Below the pieces are notes generated by a model. That model ran no database searches. It was not told the DNA's origin and worked only from the letters and a program-made list of their open reading frames with translations. A stretch of 5,239 bases of DNA from Candidatus Gastranaerophilales bacterium (GTDB lineage Bacteria > Cyanobacteriota > Vampirovibrionia > Gastranaerophilales > Gastranaerophilaceae): positions 1 through 5,239 of the forward strand of contig CAJUKY010000045.1 in NCBI GenBank assembly GCA_910587055.1, written 5' to 3'. Positions 1-4,271 of this stretch are shown piece after piece (within the stretch, counting starts at the first letter, position 1; the number at the start of each line of letters is the position of its first letter). The translations under genes were made by a program, and so were the position numbers.

Positions 1-20
1 AGATGAACAACTTTTCAATC

Positions 21-52
21 GGCGCGTTTTGTAACCTTACGCGCCTTTTTTT
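21..52 (+). terminator. Intrinsic terminator of an upstream rightward gene
   Basis: A 7-bp GC-rich stem pairs GGCGCGT (21-27) with ACGCGCC (39-45), and seven T follow at 46-52. This is the standard layout of a Rho-independent terminator on the plus strand. The gene it ends lies off the left edge. The 11-base loop (28-38) reappears in the terminator at the right edge of the window. Confidence 0.85.
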
Positions 53-63
53 ATTCAAAAATT

Positions 64-92
64 TAGACATATGGATATAGATATTGTAAAAT
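64..92 (+). promoter_or_regulatory. Sigma70-like promoter of the small hydrophobic peptide mRNA
   Basis: TAGACA (64-69, 5 of 6 to the -35 consensus) and TAAAAT (87-92, 5 of 6 to the -10 consensus) are separated by exactly 17 bases. Transcription would begin at about 99-100, which is where the 9-base segment complementary to the 3' end of the same transcript starts. That agreement between predicted start and RNA structure supports the call. It lies directly downstream of the terminator at 21-52, so it opens a separate transcription unit. Confidence 0.6.
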
Positions 93-125
93 TAAGTTTG
101 CAGGGCTTAGCACTTAGCTAACAAT

Positions 126-166
126 CCGTCACACGCAATTGGTGAAGAAATTGGACGGAAAGGAGG
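126..166 (+). promoter_or_regulatory. Leader hairpin followed by a strong ribosome binding site
   Basis: In the plus-strand leader CCGTC (126-130) pairs with GACGG (154-158), and CAATT (136-140) pairs with AATTG (149-153) across a one-sided bulge. The Shine-Dalgarno sequence AGGAGG (161-166) starts two bases after the stem and lies 8 bases before the ATG at 175. It is the strongest ribosome site in the window. A stem against such a site could gate ribosome access, as is known for type I toxin mRNAs; the gating is inferred. Confidence 0.55.
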
Positions 167-174
167 CAAAAGCT

Positions 175-249
175 ATGGCAAAATTAGCATTAAAAATCGC
201 CATCACGGCAATGATAGCGATTTTACAAATTATTCTGATATTGCTGTAG
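175..249 (+). CDS. 24-residue hydrophobic peptide, candidate type I toxin
   Basis: The gene encodes a 24-residue peptide beginning MAKLALKIAITAM and ending in IILILL. It is almost entirely Ala, Ile and Leu, with two lysines (3 and 7) near the N-terminus and one glutamine (18). It would form a single membrane-spanning helix, the usual build of type I toxins, which damage the inner membrane when over-produced. ATG 175 is fixed by AGGAGG at 161-166. The gene is framed by its own promoter (64-92), a leader hairpin, a 3' stem that includes its stop codon, and a convergent antisense promoter (337-309). I do not recognise the sequence as a member of a named family such as Hok, Ldr, Ibs, Fst, TxpA or AapA. 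A leader peptide or small membrane regulator is the alternative. Confidence 0.6.
   Translation: MAKLALKIAITAMIAILQIILILL
192..223 (-). terminator. Terminator hairpin of the antisense RNA, inside the peptide gene
   Basis: Read on the minus strand, 223-212 pairs with 205-194 as a continuous 12-bp stem with one T-G wobble, a 6-base loop (211-206) and a run of five T at 196-192. On the plus strand the wobble becomes a C-A mismatch (201/216), so the hairpin is better formed in the leftward RNA. It overlaps codons 7 to 16 of the peptide gene, so the coding sequence appears to serve both functions. Confidence 0.6.
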
Positions 250-302
250 GGTGTGAAGCGGAGTCTTTAAGTATGCTTAAGAATTAAAGGCTCCAGCCCT
301 GC
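192..302 (-). ncRNA. Predicted antisense antitoxin RNA, about 110 nt
   Basis: A consensus-like leftward promoter (337-309) would start an RNA near 302. A minus-strand hairpin with a T-run (223-192) would end it near 192. The RNA would be fully complementary to the last two thirds of the peptide gene (175-249) and to its 3' stem (245-303), but would not reach the ribosome site at 161-166. This layout, with an antisense RNA covering the 3' half of a short toxin mRNA, is known for type I systems such as TxpA/RatA. No long reading frame fits in this span on the minus strand. Expression is inferred only. Confidence 0.55.
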
Positions 303-303
303 A
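245..303 (+). other. Long two-part stem at the 3' end of the peptide mRNA
   Basis: Two stems are stacked. The outer one pairs TGTAGGG (245-251) with CCCTGCA (297-303). The inner one pairs GGAGTCTTTAA (260-270) with TTAAAGGCTCC (284-294), closing a 13-base loop. Each contains one T-G wobble (247-301 and 264-290) on the plus strand, which become A-C mismatches on the minus strand, so the structure suits the rightward RNA. The stop codon (247-249) lies inside the outer stem. No T-run follows directly; seven T come later at 322-328, so it may be a stabilising 3' structure and not the terminator itself. Confidence 0.6.
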
Positions 304-308
304 TTATC

Positions 309-337
309 ATTATTTATCATGTTTTTTTGTTTGTCAA
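309..337 (-). promoter_or_regulatory. Leftward promoter of the antisense RNA
   Basis: On the minus strand a perfect TTGACA (337-332) is followed after 17 bases by AATAAT (314-309, 5 of 6 to the consensus). Transcription would start near 302 with GCAGGGC. It lies 21 bases beyond the stop of the AbrB-like gene, and no other leftward gene follows before the window edge, so its natural product is the antisense RNA over the peptide gene. Confidence 0.65.
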
Positions 338-358
338 GATATAGTGCTAAACATAATA

Positions 359-550
359 TTACTCATTTTCAACGATTTCGGGGTCGGATATGGTTACTTT
401 TCTGCCGCTCGGGTCGAGTCTGATATCTACAATGGTTTTATCCATCTTATCTAAATCGCAGCCCATAAATTCAAGCAAAGTGCGGGGAATAATCATGGCA
501 TAAGATGTGCCGCCCTTGCCGCCCCTAAGTTTCATAAATTTTTTCTTCAT
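359..550 (-). CDS. Small AbrB/MazE-like DNA-binding protein, orphan
   Basis: A 63-residue basic protein. Residues 7-57 fit the swapped-hairpin AbrB/SpoVT fold. A Gly-rich lead (RGGKGGTS) is followed by the hallmark SYAMIIPRTLLEFMG (16-30), then a strand-turn-strand ending DPSGRKVTISDPE (46-58). Proteins of this family dimerise and bind AT-rich operator DNA as transition-state regulators or as antitoxins of the MazE/VapB type. No toxin gene of the MazF or PIN kind sits beside it, so it is an orphan here. ATG 550 lacks a clear ribosome site; the in-frame ATG at 535 (Met6) is equally possible and would keep the domain whole. It is divergent from the gene at 675 and could regulate it or itself, which is an inference from position. 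Confidence 0.7.
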   Translation of the reverse strand: MKKKFMKLRGGKGGTSYAMIIPRTLLEFMGCDLDKMDKTIVDIRLDPSGRKVTISDPEIVENE

Positions 551-622
551 ATATTGATTTTATCTTACGAATACAAATTGTTTAATTTTTGTAAATATTT
601 CGTATGATATTAACACGATAAT

Positions 623-628
623 TATAAT
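623..628 (+). promoter_or_regulatory. -10 box of the 59-residue protein gene
   Basis: A perfect TATAAT lies 47 bases before the start codon at 675. The region 17 bases upstream (600-605, TCGTAT) is a poor -35 match, so the promoter may be weak or need an activator. The surrounding 551-674 interval is very AT-rich, so a chance match is possible. Confidence 0.4.
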
Positions 629-635
629 ATATGCT

Positions 636-653
636 ATCATCAATATTAATGAT
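636..653. promoter_or_regulatory. 18-bp near-perfect palindrome, possible operator
   Basis: ATCATCAATATTAATGAT is a dyad with 8 of 9 pairs matching around a central AATATT. It begins about 8 bases after the TATAAT at 623-628, at the expected transcription start. A regulator bound here would block the rightward gene; the divergent AbrB-like protein is one candidate. AT-rich sequence gives such dyads by chance, so confidence is low. Confidence 0.3.
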
Positions 654-674
654 TATCGATAGATGGAGAAAATT

Positions 675-854
675 ATGTCTGAAATATCCACGGAAGATTT
701 TGTATTTTTAACGGATGTTGCTATAGAGCTTGATTCTGCGGTTAATCTTCTGGATGCATGGGCTGAAAAGAACTGTATTCTTGAAGCAAGCCTCATTATA
801 GACAGAATTAAACCCAAAGTAAAAGCATTTAACGAATTTATACGAAAACATTAA
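675..854 (+). CDS. 59-residue acidic helical protein of unknown function
   Basis: I chose ATG 675 because GGAG (665-668) sits 6 bases before it; the in-frame ATG at 663 has no ribosome site and would add four residues. The protein (MSEISTEDFVFLTDVAIELD...) has no signal peptide or membrane segment. Two probable amphipathic helices (about 9-31 and 35-57) are separated around Cys34. The first half is acidic and the C-terminus is basic (RIKPKVKAFNEFIRKH). I do not recognise a family. It is transcribed towards the flagellar operon and its stop codon overlaps that of fliR, so position alone does not tie it to export. A small adaptor or regulator is possible but not shown. Confidence 0.6.
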   Translation: MSEISTEDFVFLTDVAIELDSAVNLLDAWAEKNCILEASLIIDRIKPKVKAFNEFIRKH

Positions 855-1630
855 AATATATTTGAAAATGAGCTGATATATTCCGTGATAATATTGATTA
901 ACATCGGTAAAATCCATGTTAAAATTAAAGCCCCCATAACAGGTTTAAACAGAAAGCTCATCTGGAAAACGTTTACCTGCGGGGCGGTTTTTGAAATCGT
1001 ACCGAGGATTATATCCTGTCCGAGCGTTGCAAGAAGCACGGGCGATGCTATCTGCATGCCCACCACAAAAATATTTGATGTTAAAAGAATTAAATAATCC
1101 ATATTTACAACTTTTTCAAGCGGCATATTAATTCCATACATTGAAAAAATTTCAAAACTTCTTATAAAAGCTTCAATAAGCCAGTAAAGCCCGCCTATAT
1201 GCATAAAAATAATGGTTCCTAAAAGGGTAAAAAGGTTTCCTACTATTGATGTCTGGGCTTTTGATGTAGGGTCCATAACCATAGCAGATGACATACCCAT
1301 CTGTGTATTTATCATATCACCGCCTGCCGTGATGGTTGCTATAACGCAGTTTGTGATAAAACCAATCAGGGCGCCGAACAGATAATTTAAAATTATGCAT
1401 AAAATAACAGATGTATGCGCAGGAGGCTGAGGGATTTTAACAATGGATGCTATAACAACCGTCATAATAAGCGCAAAAGAAATCCTTGCAATTGTGGGGA
1501 CTTCTTTTCTGTTAAATCCCGGGGCAAACTGCATTAAGCCGATAAATCTTGCAAAAATCATAATACCCGCACCGAGGGCAAGGTTAATTTCAGGGAATAA
1601 TTTTGCAAACTGGCTTAATACTAAATCCAA
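851..1630 (-). CDS. fliR: Flagellar-type export gate protein FliR (SctT family)
   Basis: FliR is an inner-membrane component of the FliP5-FliQ4-FliR1 export gate, through which type III substrates pass. The 259 residues match the usual length. Several hydrophobic segments are visible from about residue 15 to 252. Family-typical stretches are MGMSSAMVMDP (111-121) with the following IVGNLFTLLGTIIFMHIGGL, and MQIASPVLL...APQVNVFQMSF (192-226). The start is TTG 1630: GGGGAG (1644-1639) lies 8 bases upstream and overlaps the stop codon of the preceding gene, implying translational coupling. fliR is last in the operon and is not followed by flhB. Its stop meets the stop of the convergent gene at 854 within TTAA, with no terminator visible between them. 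Confidence 0.93.
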   Translation of the reverse strand: MDLVLSQFAKLFPEINLALGAGIMIFARFIGLMQFAPGFNRKEVPTIARISFALIMTVVIASIVKIPQPPAHTSVILCIILNYLFGALIGFITNCVIATITAGGDMINTQMGMSSAMVMDPTSKAQTSIVGNLFTLLGTIIFMHIGGLYWLIEAFIRSFEIFSMYGINMPLEKVVNMDYLILLTSNIFVVGMQIASPVLLATLGQDIILGTISKTAPQVNVFQMSFLFKPVMGALILTWILPMLINIITEYISSFSNIF

Positions 1631-1643
1631 TTAAAAATCTCCC

Positions 1644-2087
1644 CTAGTTTATATCTTCAAACATTGTGCAATCTCCAAACCTTATAAGCGGAGGCACTTC
1701 ATTTTTAGAATTTATTGAAAGCAGCACGGTTACAGGGTTTGCAGTGCCCGTATAAATCTGCATATAGGTATAGGTTTCATATTTTGTTTTTATTATTACA
1801 TCTTTTGTATTAAGTTCATAAAGCATTTTTTCTTCATCAGGTTCATCATTTTCAAAGGCTTTAAGATTTTCCGTATCACCTATGGCAATGGCGGTTATTT
1901 CATCCGTGCATCTTAATTTATATCTCCTTGTTGTGTTTAATTTAATATGATAATCCTCATTTGATAAAAATGCGGAAGGGTAATCTTCCCTTAAATATTG
2001 AAGTGCAGGTGCTATAACATCTGCATATACCGGTATTGTGCCGATTATTAAACATATTAATAATATTGAAATATTTTTTTTAAACAT
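1644..2087 (-). CDS. Predicted periplasmic protein, secretin/pilus N-domain-like
   Basis: The 147-residue product begins with a clear signal peptide: KK at 3-4, a hydrophobic core at 6-19 and a likely cut after VYA (20-22). The mature part (about 45-126) reads as a small beta-rich domain: HIKLNTTRRYKL, then ITAIAIGDTENLKAF, then KDVIIKTKYETYTYMQIYT, then VTVLLSIN. This rhythm resembles the short N-terminal domain of CpaC-like pilus secretins (Pfam T2SS-T3S_pil_N), which is my inference and not a confident match. Cys60 and Cys140 could form a disulphide. The gene sits two bases after fliQ and its stop touches the fliR ribosome site, so it is fully embedded in the export operon. Ribosome site GGAAG lies in the fliQ end. 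No secretin pore domain is present. Confidence 0.75.
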   Translation of the reverse strand: MFKKNISILLICLIIGTIPVYADVIAPALQYLREDYPSAFLSNEDYHIKLNTTRRYKLRCTDEITAIAIGDTENLKAFENDEPDEEKMLYELNTKDVIIKTKYETYTYMQIYTGTANPVTVLLSINSKNEVPPLIRFGDCTMFEDIN

Positions 2088-2089
2088 CT

Positions 2090-2581
2090 TTATCTTCCAA
2101 GCATTTTATTTGTTTCTATGAAATTGGGTCTCGGATCTGCCCCTCTGCTTGCCGGAGTGTATTTATCTTTAAACTGTTGATCTGACCATGGAATTTTCCC
2201 CGGGTTTTTCATAATAGTATTAATTTCATCAGTTTTTTTATTGATGGTATCATTCATTTCTGATGCAAACGGTCTTGAGTGGAAATAATAATCCTCAGGC
2301 AGAACATAATTGGCAGAACGGGTTACGACGTTAAAAGCAAGGTTTGTGCCTTCTCTAAAATATTCTGTCAGAATTTTTATATAAAGCATACCAAGGATTA
2401 TGATAGTCAAAAATACTGATATAATCTTCGGAGCTGCGGCGATGGTTTGCTCCTGAACCTGTGTTACCGCCTGCAATATACCGACAACAAGCCCGACACC
2501 CGCTGCAACCAGCACGCATGGCAGGGAGACAGAAAGCATTGTTATAAAACCTTTTGCAAGATATTCCGTTAATAATTCCAT
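2090..2581 (-). CDS. fliQ: Export gate protein FliQ with long C-terminal extension
   Basis: FliQ is the small two-helix subunit that wraps the FliP/FliR export gate in the inner membrane. Residues 1-88 are a normal FliQ, with membrane helices about 12-38 and 50-75 joined by the signature GILQAVTQVQEQTIAAAPKI (34-53). Family members are about 85-95 residues, but this protein runs to 163. The extra 75 residues are polar, rich in Asn, Asp, Lys and Pro, with no membrane segment, and include NYVLPEDYYFHSRPFAS and a basic-proline end. The frame is open throughout and the stop at 2090 lies two bases before the next gene, so this is not a simple readthrough error. ATG 2581 overlaps the fliP stop in TGATG, pointing to coupled translation. 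Confidence 0.93.
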   Translation of the reverse strand: MELLTEYLAKGFITMLSVSLPCVLVAAGVGLVVGILQAVTQVQEQTIAAAPKIISVFLTIIILGMLYIKILTEYFREGTNLAFNVVTRSANYVLPEDYYFHSRPFASEMNDTINKKTDEINTIMKNPGKIPWSDQQFKDKYTPASRGADPRPNFIETNKMLGR

Positions 2582-3222
2582 CAGTTAAAACTCTCCACAA
2601 GACCTTTTACAATTAAGCTCCACCCGTCAACTGCTATGAATATGAGCAGTTTAAAGGGCAGTGATACAATGGTGGGCGATAACATAAACATACCGAGTGC
2701 AAGCAGAATGTTTGCAACAACAAGGTCTAATACAATAAACGGTATAAATATTATAAATCCTATTTCAAAGGATGTTTTTAATTCACTTATAATATATGCC
2801 GGAGCTACTTCCCATAAAGTCAATTCTTCAGGGGTTTCAGGCATTACCTTACGTGTTTTTTCGATAAAAAACGCTAAGTCTTCCTGACGGGTCTGCTTCA
2901 ACATAAATTCTTTTAAGGGTTCAGAACCTTTTTGAAGGGTTAAAACAATATCTCCGTTTTGTTCATAGGGAACTCTTCCCGCTTCATACATACTTTGAAA
3001 AACAGGCGACATTGTATAAAGCGTCATAATCAAAGCAAGCCCGATTAAAGCAATTGCAGGGGGAACTGATTGTGTGCCCATTGCGGTTTTTAACATTGAA
3101 AAAACTATTGTAAACCTTAAAAATGATGTCATACAGCAGAATGCAAAAGGCAGCAATGAAAATAATGTCATTACCATTAACAGCTGTATAACAGGGTTCA
3201 AGTCTTTTATTACAACATCCAT
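2581..3222 (-). CDS. fliP: Export gate protein FliP (SctR family)
   Basis: FliP forms the pentameric ring of the type III export gate. The 213-residue protein has the N-terminal signature at 33-55 (SFLRFTIVF, then LKTAMGTQSVPP) and the C-terminal signature PAYIISELKTSFEIGF (141-156), followed by LALGMFMLSP and the LPFKLLIFIAVDGW end. The methionine-rich gasket loop known from Salmonella FliP appears as M-F-M (178-180). Many flagellar FliP proteins are about 245 residues with a cleavable signal peptide. This one begins at the first membrane helix and is closer in size to injectisome SctR. The start ATG 3222 follows the fliO stop by two bases, with AAGGA about 13 bases upstream. Its stop overlaps the fliQ start. 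Confidence 0.95.
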   Translation of the reverse strand: MDVVIKDLNPVIQLLMVMTLFSLLPFAFCCMTSFLRFTIVFSMLKTAMGTQSVPPAIALIGLALIMTLYTMSPVFQSMYEAGRVPYEQNGDIVLTLQKGSEPLKEFMLKQTRQEDLAFFIEKTRKVMPETPEELTLWEVAPAYIISELKTSFEIGFIIFIPFIVLDLVVANILLALGMFMLSPTIVSLPFKLLIFIAVDGWSLIVKGLVESFN

Positions 3223-3224
3223 AA

Positions 3225-3770
3225 TTAAATATTTGTCCTTTTTGAATTATTTTCTAATTCTTTTAATATATTTTTCATAATATGATTTTTTGTTTTTATA
3301 TCCACGGCGTTTGAATATTCTTCTTCGGTGTTTTCAAGCTCTTGCTGCGTATTATCAAGCATTTGCAGTTCTTTTATATATTGTTCAATCTGTTTTTTTG
3401 AATTTGTATTATCTGTTTTAATATCGTTCGGACTGTATAAAGGGGTTTGAGAAATTCCTGAGGCTTGGCGGGTTTTTTGATTTTCAATATTTAGACCTTC
3501 AATTTCTTTCAGCCTTACTTCTCTGTTTGCAAGTTTTGCAAGAAATGTCGTGTTTTCAGGGTCTGAAGCTATTAGAAACCTTTCCCCCTGAACATTTATG
3601 ATATACAGATTTTTTCTCTGGGAAAGCCTTAACATATTTTCGATTTTTATTCCTTCACCGAGTTTTGAATTATTGGAATTCATAGTTTTTTTGTATACAA
3701 CAAATGCAATAAAGAATATTCCTATCATTGCAAGGGTATATAAACTGAAAGCTATTATATACTGTAACAT
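3225..3770 (-). CDS. fliO: Flagellar biosynthesis protein FliO
   Basis: FliO is a small membrane protein that helps FliP assemble into the export gate and is found in flagellar systems but not injectisomes. The 181-residue product has one N-terminal membrane helix (about 3-26), then the short FliO beta domain at about 43-82 (IENMLRLSQRKNLYIINVQGERFLIASD...TTFLAKL). The remaining 100 residues are polar and rich in Asn, Gln, Glu and Lys, with a probable coiled coil at about 123-150. ATG 3770 has AAAGGAG ten bases upstream. It lies 30 bases after the C-ring gene and two before fliP, the classic fliN-fliO-fliP order. Sequence is weakly conserved in this family, so position carries part of the call. 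Confidence 0.85.
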   Translation of the reverse strand: MLQYIIAFSLYTLAMIGIFFIAFVVYKKTMNSNNSKLGEGIKIENMLRLSQRKNLYIINVQGERFLIASDPENTTFLAKLANREVRLKEIEGLNIENQKTRQASGISQTPLYSPNDIKTDNTNSKKQIEQYIKELQMLDNTQQELENTEEEYSNAVDIKTKNHIMKNILKELENNSKRTNI

Positions 3771-3800
3771 TTGCTAAAAACTCCTTTATCTTTAACCTTT

Positions 3801-4271
3801 TTAATTTTCAAAATCAGAATAATCAAATTCTTCAACATCTCCTGCAGCATCAGCACTTGCCTGTGCCATTTTCTGCACCTGTTTCGGGTTTGCTTGAGGA
3901 GCTGCTTTTCCTTGTGATTTTTGAGCAGCGCCCTGCGGATTTGGAGCGGATTTTTTATTAGGAGCGGACTGCGGTTGTTTTTGTGCGGCCGGTTTATTTC
4001 CCTGCTGCTGTGATTTTGCTGCGGGCTCTGCGGTTGAAGAATAAACTTCATCAATTTTCACCCCGTATTTATCGTTTATAATAACAAGCTCGCCTTTTGC
4101 TACGATTTTATTTTCCACAAAAAGTGAAATTTTATTATCAAGTATCGGCCCTAAATCTATTACAAGCCCTTTTGAAATCTGCTTTAAATCTCCAAGCGTC
4201 ATTTTTACTTTATCAAATTCAGCTCCGACTTCAATTTGTATATCATCCCAGATGTTTTGATTATCAGTCAT
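3801..4271 (-). CDS. Possible internal-start product: FliN-like SpoA2 fragment
   Basis: Inside the C-ring gene, GGGAG (4281-4277) stands 5 bases before an in-frame ATG (4271-4269, Met257). That site is stronger than the one at the full-length TTG start. Initiation here would give a 156-residue protein carrying only SpoA2, the Gln/Ala/Pro linker and the acidic tail, close to the size of FliN. Known SctQ proteins (YscQ, SpaO) make such a C-terminal fragment by internal initiation, and it is a structural partner of the long form. The start falls exactly in the linker between the two SpoA domains. Translation from it is inferred. Confidence 0.5.
   Translation of the reverse strand: MTDNQNIWDDIQIEVGAEFDKVKMTLGDLKQISKGLVIDLGPILDNKISLFVENKIVAKGELVIINDKYGVKIDEVYSSTAEPAAKSQQQGNKPAAQKQPQSAPNKKSAPNPQGAAQKSQGKAAPQANPKQVQKMAQASADAAGDVEEFDYSDFEN

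Larger units (their letters stand above)
99..303 (+). repeat. 9-bp inverted repeat joining the mRNA 5' end and 3' end
   Basis: TGCAGGGCT at 99-107 is the exact reverse complement of AGCCCTGCA at 295-303. In the rightward RNA this allows a 9-bp closing helix between the very 5' end and the 3' stem, competing with the 7-bp outer stem 245-251/297-303. It also means that the peptide mRNA and the predicted antisense RNA begin with the same bases. Small terminal inverted repeats of a mobile unit are an alternative reading, but no target duplication was seen. Confidence 0.5.

Noticed and set aside
99..303. A small mobile unit (MITE-like) bounded by TGCAGGGCT inverted repeats.
   Set aside because: No target-site duplication is visible and the repeat is explained better by RNA pairing at the predicted transcript starts.
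855..882. AATATAT/ATATATT inverted repeat just after the convergent stops, as a terminator.
   Set aside because: The stem is only A-T pairs with a 14-base loop and no T-run, and it lies inside the coding end of fliR.
3755..4054. Minus-strand 99-codon frame rich in Gln, Asn and Lys overlapping the end of the C-ring gene and the fliO start.
   Set aside because: It is the shifted frame of the low-complexity linker, with no family features and no suitable ribosome site; the long frame has clear SpoA domains.
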